DNA of 64,000 bases, from IMG/VR virus record IMGVR_UViG_3300032308_002092, positions 87,208 to 151,207 of that record; one strand, given 5' to 3'. The notes below the pieces were generated by a model that did not search any database, was not told where the DNA came from, and was given only the letters and a program-made list of their open reading frames with translations. Below are positions 13,488 to 19,872 of this stretch, one piece after another. The DNA is from a virus. Position 1 is the stretch's first letter. Every line of letters starts with the position of its first letter. Made by a program: the position numbers and the translations under genes.

Positions 13488-13862
13488 CGCCAAGAAAAGC
13501 CGCCCGCCAAGAACGCTATTGAGCTTAACGTAGTTAAACTCTTCTTTTGAGGTTCGCTTAAGTGTTTCAAGCATAAATAGCTTCTTGGCTTCCTCTGATT
13601 CCATCACTTTGATACCATCTACCCAGATGCTGCATTCCGGACTACATATCTCTTCATACCCAGCCTTATATCCAGCAGCGGACACCTCTTCTAAAGTGAG
13701 AGGCTGGTCTTTGATGGCCTCATACATTTCTCGCACCTGTTCATACGACACTTCTGTTTTGCGATGAGGACCCCCAGTTTGTTGAGAGCCGTTCTCACTA
13801 CCTCCTTGACCATTATGGGAAACCATTAGGCCCATCACTATAAACGCCGCCGCCGCACCCAT
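13458..13862 (-). CDS. Hypothetical exported or anchored protein, 134 aa
   Basis: A hydrophobic N-terminus (GAAAAFIVMGLMVSH) is followed by a Gly/Ser/Gln linker and a soluble domain with CSPECSIWVDG. Strong GGAGGG SD; ATGA overlap with the next gene. It is bracketed by the 37-bp direct repeats, so it may have been inserted or the flanks duplicated. Confidence 0.65.
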   Translation of the reverse strand: MGAAAAFIVMGLMVSHNGQGGSENGSQQTGGPHRKTEVSYEQVREMYEAIKDQPLTLEEVSAAGYKAGYEEICSPECSIWVDGIKVMESEEAKKLFMLETLKRTSKEEFNYVKLNSVLGGRLFLAGSFNGYEDP

Positions 13863-13890
13863 TACTTACCCTCCTCTTTCTTACACAACA

Positions 13891-13927
13891 CCTATCTTCA
13901 TAGGTCCTCATATCCATTAAAGCTGCC
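13891..13927. repeat. 37-bp direct repeat, copy 2
   Basis: Carries a remnant of a family G start: ATG AAG ATA GGT, followed after two codons by a stop. It ends inside the stop region of the 13917-14198 gene. Confidence 0.85.
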
Positions 13928-14198
13928 ACCATTTACGTGGGGTGCGTGGGACACTTGCATGAGGATGCGGCTTTTCTATCTCAAGGTGCCGAATGGCTAC
14001 AACATCAAATAGCTCTATCCCATTCGTGTTGCGACCCTCTTTATCAACGTAAACACAGGAAGCAACCCCCGGAGCAAACAGCACCATTAAATAAAACGCC
14101 GGTGACCAATCAGCGCGTTCGTTGAATTCAACAAACGAACCCACTAGTCCGTTTCTAAGTGTGATCTCGTCCCAAGCCTTTAGTTTTGTAATATCCAT
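13917..14198 (-). CDS. Hypothetical protein, 93 aa
   Basis: AAGGAGG SD. A beta-rich domain (AWDEITLRNGLVGSFVEFNE, FYLMVLFAPGVASCVYVD) and a Pro/His/Arg-rich tail ending RKWWQL. No family recognised. Confidence 0.65.
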   Translation of the reverse strand: MDITKLKAWDEITLRNGLVGSFVEFNERADWSPAFYLMVLFAPGVASCVYVDKEGRNTNGIELFDVVAIRHLEIEKPHPHASVPRTPRKWWQL

Positions 14199-14238
14199 AA
14201 TGGCCTCCTTTTTATAGTAATTTTAATACACTAATCAT

Positions 14239-14259
14239 TCCCAAACTTCAATCTCACCA
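14239..14259. repeat. 21-bp direct repeat, copy 1
   Basis: The plus-strand stretch from tcccaaac to ctcacca is repeated exactly at 14528-14548; the two copies flank the 14270-14515 gene. Confidence 0.8.
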
Positions 14260-14269
14260 GTCAGCTCAA

Positions 14270-14515
14270 CTACCTGAACCGGCTCACCTTAGGTATCTCA
14301 AATACAGAAACATCCTCGTCCCTTAGATTTTCAGTCTTGCCTATGGGAATTCTTATCTCATACAAAACCCCATCGCTACCTGTCACGCGAGTGTATCCAC
14401 GTTCTTTCAAGCTTGAGAGCTGCTCCCTCGTGAGGTCCTCAAAGATTTCTATGGGCACAGGTCCTTTGTCTGTCAAGAACCCTTCTTCAATTAACCGGTC
14501 AATTACTTTAGACAT
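14270..14515 (-). CDS. Hypothetical protein, 81 aa
   Basis: Start ATG 14515 (MSKVIDRLIEEGFLTDKG); the frame 18 bp further lacks an SD. Charged helical protein with EDLTREQLSSLKERGYTRV. It sits between the two 21-bp repeats. Confidence 0.6.
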   Translation of the reverse strand: MSKVIDRLIEEGFLTDKGPVPIEIFEDLTREQLSSLKERGYTRVTGSDGVLYEIRIPIGKTENLRDEDVSVFEIPKVSRFR

Positions 14516-14516
14516 A

Positions 14517-14669
14517 TTACAAACTACTCCCAAACTTCAATCTCACCACTCCGAAGGGGTCTCCCTTAGTATCCCTGTCTCTTGTACCTGCAAAATGGGC
14601 ACCGAACAACAGTCTAACATTACCTTGAGAACCGAAGTCCTCATCAAAGACTGGCAGGCTTCGTCCCAT
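14517..14669 (-). CDS. Hypothetical protein, 50 aa
   Basis: ATG 14669 after GGAGTGTGAGGC. Sequence MGRSLPVFDEDFGSQGNVRL then LFGAHFAGTRD; the last codons lie in copy 2 of the 21-bp repeat. No family recognised. Confidence 0.5.
   Translation of the reverse strand: MGRSLPVFDEDFGSQGNVRLLFGAHFAGTRDRDTKGDPFGVVRLKFGSSL
14528..14548. repeat. 21-bp direct repeat, copy 2
   Basis: Exact copy of 14239-14259, here encoding part of the C-terminus (VRLKFGSS) of the 50-residue protein. Confidence 0.8.
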
Positions 14670-14672
14670 GCC

Positions 14673-14744
14673 TCACACTCCAACTACATACAGAACGAAG
14701 ATCCCTATCAGGATGGCAGCCCAAACCCCAATTAGTATCTCCAT
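14673..14744 (-). CDS. 23-residue membrane peptide
   Basis: ATG 14744. Almost a single hydrophobic helix (LIGVWAAILIGIFVLYVVGV). SD is weak; kept because it fills the gap in the same manner as the other mini membrane ORFs of this arm. Confidence 0.4.
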   Translation of the reverse strand: MEILIGVWAAILIGIFVLYVVGV

Positions 14745-14757
14745 AGTCCCTATCCCC

Positions 14758-14952
14758 TTAAAGCAGGCTCAGTATGAAGCCTAGCACCACCAAGAACACC
14801 CAAAGCACCACAGAGTACAAAACAACAGTCAAGTACCATAGCCACAAAGCGGTCATCCCGACTATCTCTCTGAAGCCGGGGATAGACATCAAACCGCATA
14901 CTGCAGCTATAGCCAACACCAGTACGACCACCCTTGCCAGTAAGCGCCGCAT
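14758..14952 (-). CDS. Small integral membrane protein, 64 aa
   Basis: Strong GGGGAGGGG SD. Two or three hydrophobic helices: LLARVVVLVLAIAAVCGLM, then LWLWYLTVVLYSVVLWVFLV and VLGFILSLL, with basic residues only at the N-terminus. A class II holin-like layout, but with no adjacent lysis genes (the lysozyme is 7 kb away), so the role is open. Confidence 0.65.
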   Translation of the reverse strand: MRRLLARVVVLVLAIAAVCGLMSIPGFREIVGMTALWLWYLTVVLYSVVLWVFLVVLGFILSLL

Positions 14953-14973
14953 AACCCCTCCCCATATCGTGAT

Positions 14974-14993
14974 TCATATACCTTCGGAATATA
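14974..14993 (-). promoter_or_regulatory. TTCCGAAGG motif
   Basis: The minus strand reads TATATTCCGAAGGTATATGA; ATAT repeats on both sides can pair. It lies upstream of the 14758-14952 gene. Confidence 0.4.
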
Positions 14994-15023
14994 ACTCAAG
15001 GGTCTGATGCCCACTTCCCACCC

Positions 15024-15233
15024 CTACTTAAACTTACAGCTCAAACCAGCTTTATTCAGGCCGTTATATCTATAGCAAATCACTTCGCTATTCTCTAGTC
15101 TGTACACACCAAAACCAACCGCCTTAGCTTCGCTAAAGCCATACTCACCGTCAACACCTCCATCAACGTTAGGCTCAGATACCCTAAAAGTACATCCGCT
15201 CAATACAATCAATCCAACCACTAGCACCTTCAT
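15024..15233 (-). CDS. Small lipoprotein, 69 aa
   Basis: Signal peptide MKVLVVGLIVLSGC with a classic lipobox (LSGC, Cys14); mature part of 56 residues with two Cys (VICYRYNGLNKAGLSCKFK). GGGAGGGG SD. Small phage lipoproteins can be o-spanins or superinfection-exclusion proteins; the lack of a Pro-rich segment and of a partner i-spanin leaves this undecided. Confidence 0.7.
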   Translation of the reverse strand: MKVLVVGLIVLSGCTFRVSEPNVDGGVDGEYGFSEAKAVGFGVYRLENSEVICYRYNGLNKAGLSCKFK

Positions 15234-15264
15234 AAACCCCTCCCCACAATTACCCTACAACTAT

Positions 15265-15284
15265 CCATTATCAATTCGGAATCC
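15265..15284 (-). promoter_or_regulatory. ATTCCGAAT motif upstream of the lipoprotein
   Basis: The minus strand reads GGGATTCCGAATTGATAATG, with the TTCCGA core followed by TGATAAT. Spaced about 30 nt from ATG 15233. Confidence 0.42.
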
Positions 15285-16262
15285 CATACCTTACCTTCCC
15301 CAAACCCTGGGTGGAAGATATAGTAACCGCCGTAACTAACTTATAAACCCCTAAAATAACCTCTTATAACAACCTATACCCACCTATACCCAGTTATAAC
15401 TACCTACTAATCCCTATACCCTCAAATACCCTAATCCCCTACGTAACTACTACTATTAGATACACTTAAGTGCCAAAACCTACCGTAACTAACACGTACG
15501 TATCACCTTAACCCCATACCATTCCCAACCAACCACCTATACCAGTTAGTAGCACGAAAGGGATAGGGAGTGGACTGGTAGAGTTATAGTGATAATGATC
15601 CTCACCATTACTATAGGAAAGACATAAAAACTATAGTGATTTAACTAGCCTAGGGCGAGCCTATAGGCAGGTTGTTTCCGCCCACAACTATCCCTACTCT
15701 CGCAACAACATCTCTCACTTGTGGCCACGCCGCGGTAACCTATAGGGTTACAAATCACCACGGTTTTGCCCACCTATAGGTTTACAGGTCGGGTATCCTG
15801 CTCCCTCCTACCCTATCCCTACAGATACCTCCCGGGTGGTTTGCGTGTTGTCCTAGGGGTAAATCGGGTGTCGAGGAAATCATTAGGCTTTTTGGTAGTT
15901 GGGTTGGGAATGGTGCTTTCCCCTAGGGGTAAAATGAGATAGGTGGGTGGCTTTGTTGATATTGCTAGAGATTTTAGTTTCGGGATGATAGGAGTGAGAG
16001 AAGTCCTAGGGAGTTTTGCTCGTTTTAGGGCTTCGGGTGTGGGGCGTAGCAGTGTCAGGTGGTTTGGTGGGGTTGTTGGGCTACGGGGTGGGATAATGAT
16101 ATCAGTGAGTTACGGGTGTTTTGGTGGCGCGAGTTGGTGCGCTTAGGGCTGGGGGTTTATATACACTTTTATTTTGTGGTCTTGAGTTGTAGTTGGGAGA
16201 GTAGGATAAGTAGGGTGCGAATTCAAGTTGTTTGGGGGTGGCTATGATAAGCCCGTAGCCCA
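15285..16262. other. Gene-free region with base-skew inversion and palindromes
   Basis: About 1 kb without a convincing gene. On the plus strand 15361-15540 has only 8 G in 180 nt and repeats CCTATACC; 15961-16140 has only 18 C. Between them lie CCTATAGG palindromes at 15660, 15739 (inside a longer GTAACC/GGTTAC inverted repeat, 15735-15751) and 15773, a related ACTATAGG at 15610, and CCTAGGGG-type sites at 15852, 15922 and 16005. Copy b of the 17-nt element is at 16042. Such iterated palindromes at a skew switch fit a replication origin or master control region. No database-like motif (DnaA box) is evident. Confidence 0.55.
16042..16059 (-). repeat. 17-nt intergenic element, copy b
   Basis: Plus strand gggcgtagcagtgtcagg. 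The flank shares ttcgggtg with copy c. Confidence 0.7.
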
Positions 16263-16263
16263 A

Positions 16264-16506
16264 TCAGACTATATACTCTTCGTCTAGTGGCTCATCGTAT
16301 AGGTGAGCTATGGAGTGCCATGGTCCTGGGACTGTGAAGAGGTCTAAGTTGCCAGAGCGTATAGCGTGAGCCTTAGCCATAGCTTCGTCCATGTCAGAGT
16401 GAGAGGAAACTACCCACGTCACTAGGTTGTGGACTTCGGAATCCACCTTCACGATAGTGTCGAAAGTAGAGTGGTCGTACATCACGAAGTACCTAATAGG
16501 TTGCAT
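16264..16506 (-). CDS. Hypothetical protein, 80 aa
   Basis: Start ATG 16506 after AAGGAGACT. Compact alpha/beta pattern (IRYFVMYDHSTFDTIVKV, DEAMAKAHAIRSGNLDLF), acidic end. It is the first gene left of the 16.3-kb boundary. No family recognised. Confidence 0.65.
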   Translation of the reverse strand: MQPIRYFVMYDHSTFDTIVKVDSEVHNLVTWVVSSHSDMDEAMAKAHAIRSGNLDLFTVPGPWHSIAHLYDEPLDEEYIV

Positions 16507-16518
16507 AACATAGTCTCC

Positions 16519-16590
16519 TTACTTAATGGACAAGTTAATGAAGATGAGAGTCATTATCAACAAGAATATAGCCGCTGTGCCTGGATCCAT
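16519..16590 (-). CDS. 23-residue membrane peptide
   Basis: ATG 16590 overlaps the upstream stop (TGATG). Nearly all hydrophobic (AAIFLLIMTLIFINLSI). Its stop adjoins the SD of the next gene. Confidence 0.5.
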   Translation of the reverse strand: MDPGTAAIFLLIMTLIFINLSIK

Positions 16591-16805
16591 CACTCTGTCT
16601 CTTCCACGGTTATGGTGTAGGACTTGTCGTACTGGTCCTTCACTATGATGGTGCGCTTAGGTGACCTAAAGCTACCGTCTTCGTTTAAGTCCATCTTTAT
16701 CTCTACGTTCCTGAGCTTTATCTCAGTCGCCTTAGGTATGGCCGCAGTGATCACATGAGTGATATAGTCGCAGTATGCTAATCTCAACCCGCTTGACTTA
16801 AACAT
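16590..16805 (-). CDS. Hypothetical protein, 71 aa
   Basis: Beta-strand-rich (KLRNVEIKMDLNEDGSF, RTIIVKDQYDKSYTITVEE). AAGGAGG SD in a leader that begins at hammerhead 3. No family recognised. Confidence 0.65.
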   Translation of the reverse strand: MFKSSGLRLAYCDYITHVITAAIPKATEIKLRNVEIKMDLNEDGSFRSPKRTIIVKDQYDKSYTITVEETE

Positions 16806-16819
16806 AGTCGTTCCTCCTT

Positions 16820-16842
16820 ATATAGGGGATGGTATCGGAAAC
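16820..16842 (-). promoter_or_regulatory. TTTCCGATACC motif after hammerhead 3
   Basis: Follows the 3' end of hammerhead 3 by 3 nt on the transcript and precedes TATATAAGGAGG, the SD region of the 16590-16805 gene. Confidence 0.42.
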
Positions 16843-16844
16843 CG

Positions 16845-16905
16845 GACTCATCAGCATGGCTATCAGCCATGGACCTAGGATCTCGAGCGAGTCCTAGGTT
16901 TCGTC
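16845..16905 (-). ncRNA. Type II hammerhead ribozyme 3
   Basis: Minus strand: GGAC, GAAA, stem III CCTAGGA/TCCTAGG with an 11-nt loop, TC, stem I CATGGC/GCCATG with loop TGATA, CTGATGA, GTCC. Helix II has four pairs. It lies 13 nt after the stop of family A copy 2. Confidence 0.92.
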
Positions 16906-16918
16906 CTCGGTTACGGAC

Positions 16919-17365
16919 TTATCCCACCAGGGATCTCAAGTGCTCGGGTAGTGCGGAGAGGTCCACAGTCTTGGCAGCAGACTTAGGCTGTGGGCGGTTA
17001 GCTTCAATGAACGCTTCGAGCTCAGCTGTAACTTCAGATCCCTTAGCGATCAGAGCCGCTTTGAGAGCTAGAGCTTGCTTGAACTCTGGGCTACCAGATC
17101 GGCTACCAGGGTTCTTGACTTCGTGCTTGACCCCACCGTTGAGGGCAGGTGACTTACGGAGCCAGTTGCTGAGCAGACCTGAAGCGTAGCTTCGCGCCTT
17201 AGCTTCGCTGTACTCCTTGCTCAAGCTGATCTCTCCGTTCATGAGTCCCGCTACGAGCATACCGATTGCTTCCTTGCGTTGCTCACTAGTTAGGGTGACT
17301 GCTTCCGCAGTTACTCCAACGATTGACTGTACGATCTCTACGACTGCCTTTGATTGTGACTTCAT
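16919..17365 (-). CDS. Paralogous family A protein, copy 2
   Basis: 148 residues from ATG 17365 (GGAG 8 nt upstream). Shares SEQRKEAIGMLVAGLMNGEI-like and NWLRKSPALNGGVKHEVKNP / GSRSG blocks and the ALPEHLRSLVG end with the other two copies. Contains K/E-rich helices and no insert, closest to copy 3. Preceded by hammerhead 4 and followed by hammerhead 3. Confidence 0.8.
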   Translation of the reverse strand: MKSQSKAVVEIVQSIVGVTAEAVTLTSEQRKEAIGMLVAGLMNGEISLSKEYSEAKARSYASGLLSNWLRKSPALNGGVKHEVKNPGSRSGSPEFKQALALKAALIAKGSEVTAELEAFIEANRPQPKSAAKTVDLSALPEHLRSLVG

Positions 17366-17384
17366 ATGTAACACTCCTTAATTA

Positions 17385-17439
17385 GACTCATCAGTGCCAG
17401 AACCTACTGGCAGATACCCTTGCTATCGGGTATTTCGTC
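17385..17439 (-). ncRNA. Type II hammerhead ribozyme 4
   Basis: Same stem III as hammerheads 2 and 6 (TACCC/GGGTA, loop GATAGCAA); stem I is TGCCAG/CTGGCA with loop TAGGTT. Compared with hammerhead 2, both sides of stem I changed together. Helix II AGAC/GTCT. Cleavage would leave a short 5' leader with the SD of family A copy 2. Confidence 0.93.
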
Positions 17440-17444
17440 TTAAG

Positions 17445-17594
17445 TTACCGACAGTAGTGATCGGCGTAGTTGCAGTAGAAGTCATAGACTTCGTCGTCAG
17501 TCCACGAGTCACAAGAGTAGTCTACGTCATCGTTTCCCGCTGCGATCATCTGAGCGAGGATGATGTTCACCGTAGTGCGAAGCGAACCTCTCAT
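17445..17594 (-). CDS. Hypothetical protein, 49 aa
   Basis: ATG 17594 after GGAGTGCTTCAT. A hydrophobic N-terminal helix (TTVNIILAQMIAAG) followed by a Cys/Asp/Tyr-rich tail (DYSCDSWTDDEVYDFYCNYA). It ends 6 nt before hammerhead 4. Confidence 0.6.
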   Translation of the reverse strand: MRGSLRTTVNIILAQMIAAGNDDVDYSCDSWTDDEVYDFYCNYADHYCR

Positions 17595-17630
17595 ATGAAG
17601 CACTCCTTGGTTAATCAACCTTGGTTGGTT

Positions 17631-17655
17631 GATAGTTATATATGGTATCGGGAAA
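17631..17655 (-). promoter_or_regulatory. TTTCCCGATACC motif, AT-rich box
   Basis: Minus strand: TTTCCCGATACCATATATAA, upstream of the 17445-17594 gene. Confidence 0.42.
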
Positions 17656-17701
17656 CTGGGGCTGCATCGGATCGTGGGGCCGAGGTGTGGGTTCGGGTGC
17701 T

Positions 17702-17718
17702 GGGCGTAGCAGTGTCGG
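17702..17718 (-). repeat. 17-nt intergenic element, copy c
   Basis: Plus strand gggcgtagcagtgtcgg, one change from the other copies; flank ttcgggtgctggg matches copy b. Confidence 0.7.
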
Positions 17719-17741
17719 GCTTCACGCAGACACCCTCGGTA

Positions 17742-17924
17742 TCACTCCAGACCCTTGCAGGAGCTAGCGTCGTTGCTCTCGTTGGCCTGACAAGCCACGT
17801 ACTTCTCGCTGCTTTCCTTGGAGTTAGCCACCGAGATCTCACCTACTACGTTGATGGAGGTGTTGACTACAACTCCGCCCACGATAGCGTACACACAGTA
17901 CAAGACCACTAGTTCGATGCCCAT
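17742..17924 (-). CDS. Small membrane protein, 60 aa
   Basis: N-terminal helix (IELVVLYCVYAIVGGVVV) and a hydrophilic tail with two Cys (YVACQANESNDASSCKG). AAGGGG SD. Function unknown. Confidence 0.6.
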   Translation of the reverse strand: MGIELVVLYCVYAIVGGVVVNTSINVVGEISVANSKESSEKYVACQANESNDASSCKGLE

Positions 17925-17963
17925 TATAATGCCCCTTATAAACCTTAAAGCCCACTTAAACTG

Positions 17964-17984
17964 CCATTCTAATAGCTAGAATGG
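17964..17984 (-). terminator. 8-bp hairpin between 17742 and 18017 genes
   Basis: CCATTCTA/TAGAATGG with a 5-nt loop. It could be an attenuator; no U-tract follows on the minus strand. Confidence 0.4.
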
Positions 17985-18016
17985 TATTCTAAAATCTAGT
18001 ATGTTATACTTTGCCC

Positions 18017-18334
18017 TTACCCCGGCAAGTTCTGCTTGTAGTACAAGTCACCCCAGTCGATGTAGAAGTCCTCGACCTTAGCGTGATCCCAAGCGTCGGA
18101 CCACAGCTTGATATCCTCGTAGCTATCCATGCTCATCTCCCTGCCAGTCACCAACTTAAAGGCATCGTTCATGAACATATTAGCGTCTACGTAGTCATGC
18201 GAAGCGCACTCATGCTTATGGTTGTGCTTGTTAGCTTCGCATATATCAACCATAGTGGCTAGACCAAGCTCAGCCATCAGTAACTCGGAGAACTTTTCTG
18301 CTATCTGTTCGTGTAGCTCTACTTCGAAATCCAT
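18017..18334 (-). CDS. Hypothetical His/Asp-rich protein, 105 aa
   Basis: Acidic helical protein with a His cluster (ANKHNHKHECASHDYVDANM) that could bind a metal. Ends QNLPG, like the preceding 51-residue protein (DNLPG), so the ends may share ancestry. Confidence 0.65.
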   Translation of the reverse strand: MDFEVELHEQIAEKFSELLMAELGLATMVDICEANKHNHKHECASHDYVDANMFMNDAFKLVTGREMSMDSYEDIKLWSDAWDHAKVEDFYIDWGDLYYKQNLPG

Positions 18335-18337
18335 CGT

Positions 18338-18493
18338 TCACCCCGGTAAGTTGTCTAGTATAAAGTTAAGCTCTTCTACTACTTCGTCGGAAACAGGTTG
18401 ATCTAGTGCCTCATCAGGTACATCTGGGTAGTATTCCAGCTTGAATTCGTCCCAAGCGAACTGCATTAACTGTCTAAGCGTAAGTTCGTTCAT
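18338..18493 (-). CDS. Hypothetical acidic protein, 51 aa
   Basis: ATG 18493 overlaps the upstream stop (ATGA). Sequence MNELTLRQLMQFAWDEFKLE, ending FILDNLPG. Small helical protein, function unknown. Confidence 0.6.
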   Translation of the reverse strand: MNELTLRQLMQFAWDEFKLEYYPDVPDEALDQPVSDEVVEELNFILDNLPG

Positions 18494-18699
18494 TGTCCAC
18501 CTCTTTCTTCTAAGGCTTGATACACTCGCTTCAGTAGCTCTGTGGGTTCGGTATAGAAATCATCCTTATCTAACTGCACCATATCCAGGTTTATCAGCGC
18601 CTGACTGAACCTCATATCGGGATAGGTCCTCAAGTAGGTCTCTAGTATCCGTAGTAGCTCCAAGTTAGCATGTAGTCGGACGCTCGTTGGTTGACTCAT
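18490..18699 (-). CDS. Hypothetical protein, 69 aa
   Basis: AGGAGG SD. Helical, with VRLHANLELLRILETYLRTY resembling the dimerisation helices of small regulators; no DNA-binding motif seen. Confidence 0.6.
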   Translation of the reverse strand: MSQPTSVRLHANLELLRILETYLRTYPDMRFSQALINLDMVQLDKDDFYTEPTELLKRVYQALEERGGQ

Positions 18700-18716
18700 A
18701 ATAACCTCCTAGTTAC

Positions 18717-18738
18717 ATATAGATATAGATTCGGATAC
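18717..18738 (-). promoter_or_regulatory. ATCCGAATC motif with ATATCTATAT
   Basis: Minus strand: GTATCCGAATCTATATCTAT, 15 nt before the SD of the 18490-18699 gene. Confidence 0.42.
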
Positions 18739-18743
18739 GACTA

Positions 18744-18920
18744 TCAGAACCACTCACCCTTTCTTACAATCACCACTCTACTCGCTGTATTGACTATCAT
18801 CGCTCTTCTCCTTCTGCCATCGGAGAAGTATCTCATAGCCTCTTGTAAAGCAGAGAATGAGTGTATAGTCATGAAAGACCGTGCATCAGTTGAGCCGTGC
18901 CAAACCTGAACTTGATACAT
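18744..18920 (-). CDS. Hypothetical protein, 58 aa
   Basis: Start ATG 18920 (GGAG 6 nt upstream) preferred to the in-frame 18932 start. Pattern YQVQVWHGSTDARSFMTIHS then a helix and DGRRRRAMIVNTASRVVIV, a compact beta-alpha-beta domain. Function unknown. Confidence 0.6.
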   Translation of the reverse strand: MYQVQVWHGSTDARSFMTIHSFSALQEAMRYFSDGRRRRAMIVNTASRVVIVRKGEWF

Positions 18921-18936
18921 AATAAACTCCAATGTG

Positions 18937-18960
18937 TAAGAGAACTTTGTTATTCTCTTA
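18937..18960 (-). promoter_or_regulatory. 8-bp leader hairpin
   Basis: TAAGAGAA/TTCTCTTA around an 8-nt loop, 10 nt upstream of the SD of the 18744-18920 gene. Confidence 0.5.
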
Positions 18961-19012
18961 TTAATAATATATAGTTACGGGAATTAAATTCCCCTGGGCG
19001 TAGCAGTGTCAG
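18960..19012 (-). repeat. Composite repeat: 17-nt element copy d plus AT-rich box
   Basis: Core tgggcgtagcagtgtcag at 18995-19012, preceded on the plus strand by attaataatatatagtt and a cggg motif. About 50 nt are homologous to 20221-20271. On the minus strand the order is element, hairpin (GGGAA/TTCCC), CCCGTAACTATATATT. Confidence 0.75.
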
Positions 19013-19019
19013 ATAGTGG

Positions 19020-19025
19020 TATAAT
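19020..19025 (+). promoter_or_regulatory. TATAAT box for the plus-strand gene at 19048
   Basis: tggTATAATACCC, 22 bp before the ATG, the same form as the late boxes of the right arm; no -35 match. Confidence 0.55.
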
Positions 19026-19047
19026 ACCCTTAGGTTAAGGAGAACAC

Positions 19048-19524
19048 ATGGAAAAGCTAATCAAGCATAGCAACGGGCAGTGGACACTAGTTAAGGCCAA
19101 GGACACTAGTAAGCACGGCAACTTCGGTGGTGGTAACTCCTTTGACGGAGGAGACCAGTATGTCCCCTCTAAAGAGGGTATTGCAGCAAACGCGGCTAGA
19201 GCAGCGGAGCAGAAACGCCTAGAAGCAGAAGCGAGCGCAGTATCGGCTGCACACAAAGATGTAGCCGACAGAGGCGAAGTTCGCCGACGCACCGAGCCGC
19301 CGAAAACCGTAGAAGATCACCCACTACACGGCGAGTTAGTTAATCACTTCAAGAACAAGCATGGGTTGGACCATCACGCTGCGTTTGCTGCGGCTACTCA
19401 TGTCATGACTTCGGGCCTCGGCGAAAAGACTCATGAAAGTGACTCAGATAAAGCAGCTACTGGTTCTGGAGCAGCCGAGGCCAAGAAGATCCTGGCTGGT
19501 AAGGTTAAGACCAAGATCTCTTAG
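19048..19524 (+). CDS. Isolated plus-strand gene, 158 aa
   Basis: The only plus-strand gene in the left arm. AAGGAGAAC SD and its own TATAAT box. Composition is Ala/Lys/Glu/Gly-rich, with a Gly-rich N-terminal segment (GNFGGGNSFDGGDQYVPSKE), a helical middle, and HHAAFAAATHVMTSGLGEKT near the C-terminus. Late-type promoter and composition suggest a virion-associated or scaffold-like protein; this is inference. Confidence 0.7.
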   Translation: MEKLIKHSNGQWTLVKAKDTSKHGNFGGGNSFDGGDQYVPSKEGIAANAARAAEQKRLEAEASAVSAAHKDVADRGEVRRRTEPPKTVEDHPLHGELVNHFKNKHGLDHHAAFAAATHVMTSGLGEKTHESDSDKAATGSGAAEAKKILAGKVKTKIS

Positions 19525-19529
19525 TCGTC

Positions 19530-19796
19530 TTATATAAGACCTTGTTCACTCAGTTGCTTCATCAGTGAATCATCATTCTTAGACCCAAAGACTCTCACTA
19601 CATCCTCATAATCACATAGTTCATCGGGGTCGTCGTGACATACGAACGCTAGTCCTTCGACTGTCTTCCACACTGAGAACTCATATATGCAGTGAACTCC
19701 TGTCTCTACGTAACCATCAGGTTCAGTGATTGAGCCATCGAACATCTTCCCCGCTTCTAACTCTGCAACAAGTTGATCGACTGTGAACTTACTCAT
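19530..19796 (-). CDS. Paralogous family B protein, copy 1
   Basis: 88 residues. Shares the plan of the 19873-20139 product: MSKxTVxxLxxxL start, TGVHCIYEFSVWKTVEGLAF, HDDPDELCDYEDVVRVF, and a C-terminal LMKQLSEQGLI. Acidic, small alpha/beta protein of unknown function. Its leader begins at hammerhead 5. Confidence 0.75.
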   Translation of the reverse strand: MSKFTVDQLVAELEAGKMFDGSITEPDGYVETGVHCIYEFSVWKTVEGLAFVCHDDPDELCDYEDVVRVFGSKNDDSLMKQLSEQGLI

Positions 19797-19814
19797 AGTG
19801 ACTCCTTAAAGTTA

Positions 19815-19872
19815 GACTCATCAGTGTGACTCTTAGTCACAGACTATCTTCGTTTCGGAAGATAGTTTCGTC
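19815..19872 (-). ncRNA. Type II hammerhead ribozyme 5
   Basis: Minus strand: AGAC, GAAA, stem III CTATCTTC/GAAGATAG with loop CGAAAC, TC, stem I TGTGACT/AGTCACA with loop AAG, CTGATGA, GTCT. It adjoins the stop of family B copy 2 directly. The stem III hairpin itself contains TTCCGAAAC, the recurring intergenic motif of this arm. Confidence 0.93.

Noticed and set aside
14545-14560. A family G C-terminus (PSEW) in another frame of the 14517-14669 gene
   Set aside because: No Gly-rich body or [IV]DG start precedes it in that frame; the resemblance is limited to four residues.
14750-14977. A 75-residue ORF overlapping the 64-residue membrane protein
   Set aside because: The other frame has the strong SD and a clear transmembrane pattern.
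15943-16247. Two plus-strand ORFs of 62-67 codons in the gene-free region
   Set aside because: They owe their length to G/T-rich, C-poor sequence, have no SD, and the predicted proteins show no structure; the region also carries the 17-nt element.
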